Assembly: GCA_947568835.1 (NCBI GenBank)
Contig: OX387606.1
Coordinates: 1,922,001-1,986,000 of the forward strand
DNA length: 64,000 nucleotides
Source: Protonemura montana
Lineage: Eukaryota; Arthropoda; Insecta; Plecoptera; Nemouridae
Direction: 5' to 3'
Both the position numbers and the translations under genes were made by a program. Under the pieces are notes generated by a model. It did no database searches. It worked only from the letters and a program-made list of their open reading frames with translations, and was not told where the DNA came from. Shown piece after piece: positions 43,858 through 57,700 of the stretch (within the stretch, counting starts at the first letter, position 1; each line of letters begins with the position of its first letter).

Positions 43858-45714
43858 TTCCTACAAAGCACACGCGACATAAAATCAATTTATTGCTTTT
43901 AAGTTGGCTTTTAAAAGCACATAAATAAATAAACATATGTAAATAAATGTGATGCAGTGGAAAGGTTTCCTGATGTACTTAAAAGAAATTATTATAAACT
44001 GCATTTGGGGTTTTTGTTTGTTTGACATATTGCTGATGAGTTAGTGCATGGAGGTTATTTCTGTTTCATAATATTTCTTATGAATTTTGCAAAGATTTCA
44101 CAAGATCAAGCAAGCACAGTAAATTAAAAGACTATAATCTAGTTTCTAGAAAGAATTTGAAGAGAGTTCAAGTCGTTGAAGAAGGTTGATGTAGCCTCTG
44201 GACGAGGCACGGCTCGTTATCGTCAGGAGACAATCGAAAGAGATGTTTACTTACTTCATTTTGTCTCCTTCATTGAGTCCATGCAACTCGATCATATACT
44301 TTTGCTTATTTATGCATGTAATGCAATGCTATTTTGTTTGGCGTAGTGAACTTTTTGCTCTTTCTGAGATCTACAAAGAGCACAACTTTATCTTGATACC
44401 TTGTGGCTGTAGGTATGTAGGTTCCCGTTCTATGTTCTGAATTTTCTGAATTTTTGCAATAATACGCTTTGCGATCAAATACTTTTCTAACAGAAGGGAA
44501 AGCAAAATCTATGCATGTAGCCTGGCTTTATTTTTACACCTATTTCGGCAGTTGCGGTTTAAGTAAACCGTGATTCCGAAATGTTGCGTGAATGTCTACA
44601 ATTTGAAAATTGAAGGACAAAGATTTTACTACACACACACATTTTTCAAGAAAACTTGTCACAAATTTAAGCTTGGGGTGGATAAAGTAGAAAGCAGGTC
44701 CTGTTTCTGGGTCCTAAAGTCTTGACAAATTCTCAAATGTCTGCTATAAAAAATACATTTAAAAAAGGATAATAGCCGTATCATCTTTGAGAGTGGAAAA
44801 TTTCTGTCTAGCCTTGATGAAAATATGTCCACTAAACAAATTTTATTTTTCTGCGAAGAGTAGAGACCTAAAGCGCTAATTTAAGCAGAATTAGTCCTAA
44901 AACGGAACGAACTAGTTAGTTCTCAATACATCAAGACCAAAAGCACCACTTTGTGTGTCCCGCGCAAAAGTAGAAGGTTGGCGTCCTGAACTGTCCATTG
45001 CCAGCTGTCAACCAATGGAACAGCTACCGAGGCCAGAAGCGTAGTAGTTGTTTTACTCTGTCAACATTTGCATTCGCTGCTTATGAGCGCAGTGGCACAA
45101 CCGATTAGTCGCAATATGAGAATGGGAATCATCCCACAGAAAATACTTTAGATCGCGAGGCAAAGGACACACTATTTGGGAAACGGTTCGCGTAGCTCAG
45201 GTAAAAACACAAAGGAACACGATAACCTAACAGTGGCTTCTTGTAGTTGACAATGGACAGCTGGCCAGTATAAGATTGACAGAGATTGCTATTAATTCCT
45301 TATCTTGAACCTATCATCCTTGATTTACCAAAAGTCAGCTCGCTAATTCAATATGGTTTTTAAGGCTAGCAATGGTTAGCAAGGCACAAGCATAACATTA
45401 CAAGCATAACATTACAAGCATAACAAGGCACTAGGCTATGAAGTGTCAATGCCAGCAAAGTTAAACCAACTATACACTGGGTATGTGATGATTATACACT
45501 GGCATAATTATTCCTTAGGATCTTTACATTGTCGTGTAGCTGGTTGTTTATTGAAACATTTTCTCAGCGTTCAAGGCACCATCACTTTCTTGAAATTTAC
45601 TATAAGAGCATAGGCACGTAGGTTTCTAGTTCCTAGGTCCTTGCTAACCAGAATTATGATGGTTGTTTTCTGTCAGATTGACTGGAGACTGAATCCTGCA
45701 ATTGTGTGTCTGTG
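43858..45714. other. Intergenic and likely PAN3 promoter/5' UTR region
   Basis: No ORF of note. A TGTCAG acceptor-like site at 45671-45676 sits before the PAN3 start, so a 5' non-coding exon may lie here. The CCCH zinc finger found at the N-terminus of some PAN3 isoforms is not visible. Confidence 0.35.
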
Positions 45715-48700
45715 ATGGACCCGCTATTCATGTCATACTCTCAAGCCAATGGGCTGCCACAGGAGTCCAAGCTGGCCACATACATGGTAAGATGACTACA
45801 TTAAGTTTTGTGAATTGTCTGTATACCTAAGTAGTGTCAGGTACTAACGTGAGAGTAAATATGTAAAGAATCCTGCATGGCAGATTTTTTATGGGTAAGT
45901 TTGACAAAGGTTTTTAGATTACTAAGTTATAAATACTTCCAACCCTACCTAGTTTCAGTCAGGCCATGGTCCAAGTGATAAGAAAGTGTTTTAAGTATTT
46001 TAATTATGGATTCCAATGAAGTCCTAATGTTAACCTAGGTGCTTTCAGTTTCTGTCAGGTATGTAAAAAATCTTTTTAACATTTTTCACTAAGAAAAATA
46101 AGAAAAAATTGACCTACATATTTTTGACTAAAAGTTTTTCTCAGGTACCAAGGTACCAGCTAAATAAAACCAAATACATATTTACTGAAGGTTTCTCTTG
46201 TTCTATTTATCACTGCCCAGCACATATTCTAATCTGAATACACCACAACCATCGGCTGATCTTTATGACATTTCTGCCACACAGAGCCGAGCCACTATCA
46301 GCGGAGGCGATGTGCCGAAGAAGCCAAGCGCTAACTTTGTGCCGAGCTCCGGCACTAACTTCCTCGCGTTCCCACGCGCTAACAACGAGGTGGCGCAGCC
46401 TTCACCACCGCCGCCGCCAGCGCACGAGTCGCCGAACACATTTAAAAACCTGGCAGCGCCAATCGCTACATACCAGGTAGCATTGGCACACCTGTTCTTA
46501 CTTCAAAATTCAAAGCACATACTCTTCAGCCTTGGGCTTAGCTGCAAGTACTGTCTTGCCAAGTACCTAGTATATTCTGAGCGTGACTGTGTTTGTTTCA
46601 GGAGAACGTTGGCGGAACGACTTACTTCTTTCCCAGCTCGGGACCTGGGACTGCCGGGGGCGGAGGGGGTGGCGACGAGGGGGGCACAGGAGCAGTGGCG
46701 GGACCTATACCTGCATACCACATGTACCCTGGCACACCTCCCCATCTTGTCAAGCCGCCGGCAAACACGCAAGGAGGTACCAGCGACATCACACTACTAA
46801 AACCACAGTTCAATAATGTGAATAATGTGATATTGTGAATAGGGTGCCAAGAGGCTGGATATCGTGAATAGGGTGCCAAGAGGCTGGATATTGTGAATAG
46901 GGTGCCAAGAGACTGGATATCGTGAATAGGGTGCCAAAAGGCTGGATATTGTGAATAGGGTGCCAAGAGGCTGGATATCGTGAATAGGGTGCCAAGAGGC
47001 TGGATATTGTGAATAGGGTGGCAAGAGGCTGGATATCGTGAATAGGGTGCCAAGAGGCTGGATATCGTGAATAGGGTGCCAAGAGGCTGGATATTGTGAA
47101 TAGGGTGCCAAAAGGCTGGATATTGTGAATAGGGTGGCAAGAGGCTGGATATTGTGAATAGGGTGCCAAGAGGCTGGATATCGTGAATAGGGTGCCAAAA
47201 GGCTGGATATTGTGAATAGGGTGGCAAGAGGCTGGATATTGTGAATAGGGTGCCAAGAGGCTGGATATCGTGAATAGGGTGCCAAGAGGCTGGATATTGT
47301 GAATAGGGTGCCAAGAGGCTGGATATCGTGAATAGGGTGCCAAGAGGCTGGATATTGTGAATAGGGTGCCAAGAGGCTGGATATCGTGAATAGGGTGCCA
47401 AGAGGCTGGATATCATGAATAGGGTGCCAAGAGGCTGTATATTGTGAATAGGGTGCCAAAAGGCTGGATATTGTGAATAGGGTGCCAAGAGGCTGGATAT
47501 TGTGAATAGGGTGGCAAGAGGCTGGATATTGTGAATAGGGTGCCAAGAGGCTGGATATTGTGAATAGGGTGCCAAGAGGCTGGATATTGTGAATAGGGTG
47601 CCAAAAGGCTGGATATTGTGAATAGGGTGCCAAGAGGCTGGATATTGTGAATAGGGTGGCAAGAGGCTGGATATTGTGAATAGGGTGCCAAGAGCCTGGA
47701 TATTGTGAATAGGGTGCCAAGAGCCTGGATATTGTGAATAGGGTGCCAAGAGGCTGGATATTGTGAATAGGGTGCCAAGAGGCTGGATATCGTGAATAGG
47801 GTGCCAAGAGGCTGGATATTGTGAATAGGGTGCCAAGAGCCTGGATATTGTGAATAGGGTGGCAAGAGGCTGGATATTGTGAATAGGGTGCCAAGAGGCT
47901 GGATATTGTGAATAGGGTGCCAAGAGGCTGGATTTTGTGAATAGGGTGCCAAGAGCCTGGATATTGTGAATAGGGTGCCAAGAGGCTGGATTTTGTGAAT
48001 AGGGTGGCAAGAGGCTGGATATCGTGAATAGGGTGCCAAGAGGCTGGATTTTGTGAATAGGGTGCCAAGAGGCTGGATATTGTGAATAGGGTGCCAAGAG
48101 GCTGGATATTGTGAATAGGGTGCAAAGAGCCTGAATATTGTCCCCCACAACATAGCACAACCATCAACTTCACCACTTTATTCCACTTATTTGCTTCATT
48201 CTAGCTACTTAACATAGCCAAGCTTGTATTGCAGGTGCTGATTTTTGTTTTGTCCACCGAAGTTAAGTATTACTGCCCTGAGTCAGGTTATTGGATGGAT
48301 GACCATCAAACACATGACCAGTTCTGTTTGGGAGAGAGGTTGGAGGGATGAAAGATAGTACAGAAACTTCACTCGCCTTGCTTATCAGCCTCTCGACAGC
48401 ATGGATTTGTGGAGGAATCCTGTTGTTCGCGTTGTACCGTCCTTCGGAAGAGATGTTAAGCCGGTGGTCTCCTTGGTGCTCTTTGATAGGAGTAGGTTTA
48501 GCCTCCTCCCTTCTAGGCTATGTTAGGTTCATCATCACCCTCATCATCATTCACTCATTCACCGACGCCATTAGACCAGTGCCGCATGGCCAGATGTCAA
48601 AACAGTGCGTCGTTAAACCTCAATAATCAATCAATTGTTTTGTCCAGGTGCTGGCCAAGGGGCGGGCTTCTTTGCCGCAGAGCAGGTACGTGCCGAGGTA

Positions 48701-51700
48701 CTGGCGCGCAACGCGCTGGTTCTCGCGCGCCCCGACCCGGCGCTCTACCCTGACTTGCCGACGGAGATCGACACGTACCACGAGCTCTGTCCGTTGTCCG
48801 ACTCGGCTGCCCAGCCTAACAAGGTCAAGAATCAACTGCTGGGTGAGTACTTAGTTGAGTGGGACCCGCTCTCGCCGCCGCTGGCAAAACATGTTACCGG
48901 CTTGCTATTACGAGGTCTTCGTGAATGCTCTTTATAAGGATGAGTGTTGAAGAGTACCAACATTTTTGAAACCGTTGTAGTGTTTAGATGAAATCAAATT
49001 GAAATTGCAAACGCTTGCAATGCGCGGGGTTTTTTATTACTATCAACACTATAACCGTCTCAAGAATTGATGCCCAAACGGGGACTCGAACCCCTATTTC
49101 CACCTATCGCGGGTGCTGCTCTAACCCATTGAGCTACTTGGACACTGGCTTTTTGAGACGATTTTAGACATCAATTTTTGATACGGTTATAGTGTTCCTA
49201 ATAATAAAATACCCCGCGCATTGCAAGCGTCTTGCAATTTAAATAAGATTTCAAATGAATAAAAACGTATCCAACGTCAAATTTTAGTTACTGGAGATTG
49301 AATGGTTGTGACGTGGTATAACGTCACTAGAATCAGAGTGACTTTGAGTATTCACAGCCTCTTGGTTTTACTCCTTGTAGATCTGTCATTCTCATCAAAT
49401 ACACTAAAATCGTCTCAAAAAGCCAGTGTCCAAGTAGCTCAATGGGTTAGAGCTACACCCGCGATAGGTGGAGATTGGGGTTCGAGTCCCCGTTTGGGCA
49501 TCAATTTTTGAGACGGTTAAAGTGTTCATAACAAAAAAATACCTCGCGCATTGCAAGCGCTTACAATTTAAATATGATTTCAAATAGATGTTGGAAATGT
49601 TGTCAAAATGGACAGGTGTTCTATCGTGTTGCCACATTGTTTCAGGCTATGCGATGTCCACCTACAAGGCTACCAACATGAAGGATGGTGGACGCTACTG
49701 TCTGCGCCGCGTGCATGGTAAGCAACATAACCGTATTTCCCGCGGTCTACTTTCCAACCTCGCCAAGCGGTGATTTTAGAAGCCATTTCTAGAAGTTTAT
49801 GCCAGGGTCACTGTATCTAATGGTGTCCGTTTTAGAATATTATATTATCCTAAACATCAATTATTTGAGAAGTGCTACGTGTTTTATGATCCCATTGAAT
49901 TCAAAGCTAAACTTTTACAAAAATTACGGAAGAAAAAAATCGGGCAAATATTAATAAAAACATTTGTTGTAAAACTGAATGGTTTGCCGTGTTGGAAACA
50001 CCGAAGTTAAGCAACACTGCGCTGAGTCAGGTATTGGATGGGTGACCATCATACACATGACCAGTTCTGTTCGGGAGAGAGGTTGGAGGGATGAAAGTTA
50101 GTACAGAAACTTCATTCGCCTTGCTTATCAACCTCTCGTCAGCATGGATTTGTGGAGGAATCCTGTTGTTTGCGTTGTACAGTCCTTCGAAAGGGACGTG
50201 AAGCCGGTGGTCCCCTTGGTGCTCTTCGACAGGAGTAGGCTACGTGCCGTCACCGGGTTTCCCCTCCTCCCTTCTAGGCTAGGTTAGGTTCATCATCATC
50301 CTCATCATCATCCACTCGATCACTGACACCATTAGGCAGTGCCGCGCATGGCCAGATGTCAAAACATAATGAATCACCACACTAGACGCAGTTCTATGAG
50401 CGTTGCTGCTTGGTTAGGTGCCAACACTGTTTTTTTTTTTTTAATTAAATTATGAACACTTTCACCGTCTCAAAAATTGATGCCCAAATCATCATAATAA
50501 TCATCAAATACACTATCCTCTCAAAAGCCAGTGTCCAAGTAGCTCAATGGGTTAGAGCAACACCCGCGACAGGTGGAGATCGGGGTTCAAGTAGCTCAAT
50601 GGGTTAGAGCAACACCCGCGACAGGTGGAGATCGGGGTCCAAATAGCTCAATGGGTTAGAGCAACACCCGCGACAGGTGGAGATCGGGGTCCAAGTAGCT
50701 CAATGGGTTAGAGCAACACCCGCGACAGGTGGAGATCGGGGTCCAAATAGCTCAATGGGTTAGAGCAACACCCGCGATAGGTGGAGATCGGGGTTCGACA
50801 CCCTGTTTGGGCATCGACTTTTGAGACGTTTATAGTATTAATAATAATAAAATACCCGGCGCATTGCAAGCGTTTCCAATTGAAATAAGATTGTATCTAA
50901 AAATGGTTTGTTTATTGGCAGACCTGCGGCTGCCTAATGCCAAGTGCATGGCTGTCGTGGACATGTGGAAGAGGCTGCGTCATACCAACATCGTACAACT
51001 GAGAGAGGTCTTCACCACCAAGGCATTCGGAGATCACTGTGAGTTCCTAGCAAATACTCTTGGATATTTCAATCGTTGATTTTAGGTGATTAACAATGTT
51101 TGGGCTTATAAAAGCTGACAATCACTACGGTATCAGTGATGCTGTATAATAACGATAATATCCATGTCCATCTACGCGTGGGTAACTCCAATTCAATGCT
51201 AAATACTCTCTTTTTTATTATTTTTTTTAATTATTTTTTTCTCAAAAAGAGTATAAAACATTAAATTAATGGCACAAGACTTCCTGAAATTATTTGTCTT
51301 AATCTTTATATTCCTTTGCTAAAACTAACTTCTTCCTTACCTCTTTCTCCATCTTACTTTTCTTCTCTTCTATTTCACTTCATTTTTCCCTTCAAATCTG
51401 CTTGTATTTTTTCCATCCATCTTTCTCTTGGTCTTCCTTTGATCCTTCTCTCGGATTCTACTTTTAAAATCATTCGTCACACGTAAATTATTCTTTGGTT
51501 AAGGTACGAATGCTCATAAACGGCAAAAAAAAAAATGAATTTACCTCCGTCTCTTATCAGATAACACACCTTTTGAAAGTATAAAAGCATTGCCATTCTT
51601 TCACAAAAACTATTTGAAATGAGTTTTGAAGGCTAAGTAAAGGACAACAAAATTTCTCGTTTTGTAACTTGTACCTGTTACCACAGATTGACATACACAG

Positions 51701-54700
51701 ATATATCACCTTACCCAGCTTTGGCTACGGCACGCTACGGCAAAAAAATACTTGTTACGCGAGCACTGAGGGGCGCTGGCATCGCGATGTATAGTAGCAT
51801 CAGTTGAATATTGGGCCACCAGAGTGCAGGGTAATCGGTTTGACCGAGTGGTGGGGCGAGAGTACAGCTTGCTGAACTAAAAAATGGGTACTGGATTTGG
51901 CGAAGTACTTGTCATTGGAAAAGGGATCGTGTTAGTGTTAAAAATTGAAGAAAATTGAGGATTTAGGTGCAGACGTCGGTACACTGCAGCTGAATAAAAA
52001 GAAAGGCGAGTCCATTATCATATTTAAACTATATTTTAATCGCAAGCAGGGACATATGTGTGTTTCCTTCTGAAGGCACTGCAAGCTGACAGTACCTATT
52101 TTTTTTCTATTACAAATGCTTAATGGGTGGGAAAATAAAAATACATTAACAACAATATATTGTTATATTTCAGGTTTCAATTTGAAGAAACTAGAACAAA
52201 AAGTCAGTCTCATCTAAAGAGATCAAATGAAAATACAAAGCAAGTCCCAATACCAGGGGCGCCGACTACGTGTGTGCCCGAGAGCTCGAGCAACCCTCGA
52301 AAACTCTTTGGATATTCTTAAATCTTTCGATACGAGATTTTTTTGGGTCAATTAAGTTAGCCCAACCCAGAAACGAAAGTCAATTCTGATTGCCTCAGAA
52401 TATTGCACTAATTATGCACCATTTTGCACCATCAACTTCGAATTTTGCACCCCTACCCAAATCCAAGATAATAGCATTCGTAGTGGGTTGGGCTATCTTA
52501 ATGACAGCCCAACCCATTCATCGGCCAGAACTGGGGTCAGGCTCATAATTTTGCACTAATTTTGCACCATTTTGCACCACCAATTACAAATTTTGCACCC
52601 CAAAAATACGGGGTCCAAACCCAAAATAAGTGGGTTGGGCCAGCCCAACCCAAACGATAATTCATAAATCTAATTGTGCAGTAATTTTGCACCAATTATG
52701 CACCATTTTGCACCACCAATTGCGAATTTTGCACCATCACCCTTCACGAGATAAACGTGGTTTAAGTGGGTTGGGCTAACTTAACGCCAGCCCAACCCAA
52801 GGTCAAAAAGTAAAATCCTTTGTGCAGTAATTTTGCACCAATTATGCACCATTTTGCACCACTAATTGCGAATTTTGCACCATCACCCTTCACGAGATAA
52901 ACGCGGTTTAAGTGGGTTGGGCTAACTTAACGCCAGCCCAACCCAAGGTCAAATTCAGTAGAGGTTGTACCTTCATTAAATCATGGTACATTTACGCTTG
53001 ACCGAGAATGGCAACCGAACCTAACAAATAAAGTGAGAAGTGTGAGCATGAAAAGCGTGAAAAGTTAAAAGAATTTGATGCATCTACATACATCCACATT
53101 CCACAACGATAGCTGAAATAAAAAAACTGGTTCGTTTTTGTCTATGTGCTAGAATGACGGTTAAAATGGTGGTGTCATGCATAAATTACGGGATAAGTTT
53201 TGTTTTAGATCCTTCTTAAAACTCAATTAAATCATTCTTCACATCTTTGATGTTACCTTAGGCAAATCGCCACTTGGTAATAACAAAGAAAATCATTTAT
53301 CTCTAAGGTAATACCAAGGTAGTATTCCTTCCAGTAGATGCAAAATGTAATACATATGTGCGTCTCACATGACTTTAGAATAACAGGTGACAAATGACAA
53401 TGTTACATGATTACAGTAGGTAAGAGGTTAAGATTCCAGACCCAGATTAGGATGAGGAAACCTTAAATTGTAAGCGAACTTGTATTCCTTATTATGCTTG
53501 GTAGAAGGGCTGGGGGGGGGGAAGGTATACACAGGCATTCTATACTAGCCCCACCCACTTAAACCGCGTTTATCTCGTGAAGGGTGATGGTGCAAAATTC
53601 GCAATTGGTGGTGCAAAATGGTGCATATTTGGTGCAAAATTACTGCACAAAGGATTTTACTTTTTGACCTTGGGTTGGGCTGGCGTTAAGTTAGCCCAAC
53701 CCACTTAAACCACGTTTATCTCGTGAAGGGTGATGGTGCAAAATTCGCAATTAGTGGTGCAAAATGGTGCATAATTGGTGCAAAATTACTGCACAAAGGA
53801 TTTTACTTTTTGACCTTGGGTTGGGCTGGCGTTAAGTTAGCCCAACCCACTTAAACCGCGTTTATCTCGTGAAGGGTGATGGTGCAAAATTCGCAATTAG
53901 TGGTGCAAAATGGTGCATAATTGGTGCAAAATTACTGCACAAAGGATTTTACTTTTTGACCTTGGGTTGGGCTGGCGTTAAGTTAGCCCAACCCACTTAA
54001 ACCACGTTTATCTCGTGAAGGGTGATGGTGCAAAATTCGCAATTGGTGGTGCAAAATGGTGCATAATTGGTGCAAAATTACTGCACAATTAGATTTATGA
54101 ATTATCGTTTGGGTTGGGCTGGCCCAACCCACTTATTTTGGGTTTGGACCCCGTATTTTTGGGGTGCAAAATTTGTAATTGGTGGTGCAAAATGGTGCAA
54201 AATTAGTGCAAAATTATGAGCCTGACCCCAGTTCTGGCCGATGAATGGGTTGGGCTGTCATTAAGATAGCCCAACCCACTACGAATGCTATTATCTTGGA
54301 TTTGGGTAGGGGTGCAAAATTCGAAGTTGATGGTGCAAAATGGTGCATAATTAGTGCAATATTCTGAGGCAATCAGAATTGACTTTCGTTTCTGGGTTGG
54401 GCTAACTTAATTGACCCGATTTTTTTCCGTAACTCATCAATAGCTGTCAACATTCCAGGGCAAAAAAGTAAAAGCCATCCGTATGGCATGAGTTGCCGTA
54501 CAGTAAGATGGTTCAAAGAATCTTACAAAATCATTCTGAAAAATATATGACAACAGCTATGCTCGCTCATAATAATATTGACTACGCGATCGCGAAACTA
54601 TAAGCTTGGCCAAGGTCAGCGCACCGCATACCCTTTGTAAGGCAGCGCCGACAAAGCAATGCGAATACCCCTATTTTTGTAGTTTCCACTCTCAGTACAT

Positions 54701-57700
54701 GACCGATCCTTTCGTAACAAGAACGACCAGCAATGATGTCATTAAAGGGGCACAAATCACGTTTTGGTCAGTTTGCAGTTTCAGATTTACTAATATATTA
54801 AGGATTTGTAACAGCTGTGAATATTTAGTTTATTCCCTGTAAGAGGGCAGTGTTAAACGCATCCGGGGGTGTAATACGGGACGCGGTGTGCATTTTCCCG
54901 TTCCACACATTTTCTACCGTGGCACAAGGGGAGTGTATCACGTGGGTGTCTAGCTATGCGTCTAGATTTGATTTGGAACAAAACACTACGGAATATCTAA
55001 GCCGATTTGCGATAAAAATGTTCCGAGAATCGCTAATACCAGAGCCATTTAACTCACAAAACCATCTTATGCTAATAATTGAATTTCGAAATTTTTTAAA
55101 GCACCATTACATTCGGCTTCCAAACCTGATTTCAAATCAGTTTAAATTTTTGTTCTAATGTTGAAACTACCCTCTCTAGCATCAATTTACCGTGATCAAC
55201 CAGCAAGGTTACTGGACCACCTGCTCAGTCTCGCCAAAACATCGTAATCGCCTGGCGATATTATTATAAAACCCAGCAATGCGGGAATTCCAAGAAAATC
55301 AACATTGAGATAAGCACCCGCCAAGTCAAAGTACCTATCATTTAATAGATTTTCGAAATTTGAAACAATCCACATTACTTTCCGAAATTTTCTATGCGGA
55401 AATCTTTTTTGATCGACATCCTAGCCCCAGATTTAGCGATTTGACATAAGTTCTCACCCAACAATTTCAATATGACTTGGTCATGATCGTGAATTTATGC
55501 AATGAGAGGCTCACAGCGACTTCCAAGCGTGTTTATATAAGCAATATCCACCGAGTCTAACGGGCTGCAATATGGTATCACAATTTAGTTCAGTAGCAAG
55601 CATTTTACTTGCCGAAATAAGCAGCCGACTAGATTTGACATATCTCGTATACGATTTATAGCTAAGAAAACTCGTTCATGACATCGCTCTGAGGTGCATT
55701 GTGACAATATTCTTTCTGTACCGAACTGAACTTCTCGGTGCAATAAATTGAACTAATTAACGGTGTAACTAATAATGAAAATATAGATACAAGAAAGCAG
55801 GGAACAAGAAATCACCCTTTATGTACTTAATCCTATTTCTTATTGATTTCTTATTGAACCACGCAGATATTTGATATTTGATATGTTTATTCAACTTGAT
55901 ATTTTATTGAAACGAATTTGAATTTGATCTAAAAAAAACGATCGCGAACTTCGATCTTCGATCGCGATTGTTTTTTGACGACGATCTTGATCTTTTTAAA
56001 AGATCGCTTTCAAAACGATCTTCCCCAACTATGGCACCAGAGCATCATTATAATTATTTTCTGGGATGTTTACATTTTTCTTCAATGTTGGACTTGCTCG
56101 AACTCCGCTGCAGTTATCGCCTGGATACAGTAGGATAGCGGCAGCGCTGAGAGCGAATGTGAGCGAAAGGACTTTAGACCGATGACCGAGCAAGCTTGGA
56201 ACAGATAGTAAACTTGAGAGGGAGCGAATGTGAGCGAAAGGACTTTAGACCGATGACCGAGCAAGCTTGGAACAGATAGTAAACTTGAGAGGGAGCGAAC
56301 GTAGCGCCATCCCGTGTCCAGAGGGCAAACTATTTTAGCTTGTTGGTGAGGGGATTGGGGCGAATCTTGCGGGGCAAAAGCTTTCGCGTAGCTCCCAATA
56401 GCATAGGAGTGGACAATCTGTGTATGTCTATCTGTGCTGTTACTTTATCAAGGGAAGAGCAGTCCTGACAATTTTCCAATGAAAGAACCACAGAAAATTA
56501 TAACAATTACCAAGTTCAAGCTTCCTAAATGCATCAATATCAGGGTCAATAGACAATAACTCAAAAACTAATGTATTTTGTATTTTCTGAAACAAAATTC
56601 CAAACAAATTTAAATTTTTTTTTTCTCTTATTAACCAATGATGTGTATGGAAATGAGTCTAAAATAAGATAAAGATAATAAGATCAGAAATAAATAAAAA
56701 GATATATTTATAAAATATGAGACATGAGTCTAAAAACCATCATATTGTAATTGTTTGGTGTCACAGCGATGATCTTCGTGTACGACTACCACCCGTGCTC
56801 GGAGACTCTGTACGCGAAGCACTTTGCGTCAGCGGAGGGCGGACTAAACGGCTATGGCGACCCGTTCCCTGCCGACCCAGCAGCGCCGCGGCCGTACTCC
56901 CACCAGAAGAACACGCTGCTGCGTCGTGCCCATGGCGCTGGCGCGGCGCTGCCCGAACCTCTCATATGGAGCCATGTCGTACAGCTCACAGCTGCATTGC
57001 GTGCTATTCATGCCGCAGGTGAGCAAACCATTCTAAATTCTAGCCAGTGAGAGAAGATACCGGCACAAAGACTGTCCCCCAGCATTGCTACAGTCTAGCC
57101 CGTGAGAGAAGATACCAGCACAAAGACTGTCCCCTGTATTGCTACAGTCTAGCCCGTGAGAGAAGATACCAGCACAAAGACTGTCCCCCAGCATTGCTAC
57201 AGTCTAGCCTGTGAGAGAAGATACCAGCACAAGGACTGTCCTCTGTATTGCTACAGTCTAGCCAGTGAGAAGATACCAGCACAAGGACTGTCCCCTGTAT
57301 TGCTACAGTCTAGCCCGTGAGAGAAGATACCAGCACAAGGACTGTCCCCTGCATTGCTACAGTCTAGCCAGTGAGAAGATACCAGCACAAGAACTGTCCC
57401 CTGCATTGCTACAGTCTAGCCCGTGAGAGAAGATACCAGCACAAGAACTGCCCTCTGCATTGCTACAGTCGAGCCCGTGAGAGAAGAAACCAGCACAGTG
57501 ACTGCCCCTGAATTGCTACAGTCTAGCCAGTGAGAGAAGATACCAGCACAAGGACTGCCCCACTCATTGCTTCTATGCTATAGCCTAGTTATTAGGGGAA
57601 ACAAAATGTCAGGTTTGGTTTGGTTTGCACATCGATGTTGACTGTGTGTTGTTTTCAGGGCTGGCGTGTCGCTCTCTAGACCCCACCAAGGTCATCTTGA

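Noticed and set aside
46622..48176. Long minus-strand ORFs of 512, 459 and 246 aa
   Set aside because: They run through a 29-bp satellite whose unit lacks stops on that strand. The same peptide cycle appears in all three frames, and there is no start context, domain or splice structure.
49430..49505. Functional tRNA gene
   Set aside because: The cloverleaf is recognisable, but the base before the anticodon-like triplet is not T, the anticodon stem has a mismatch, and the sequence sits inside a repeated SINE.
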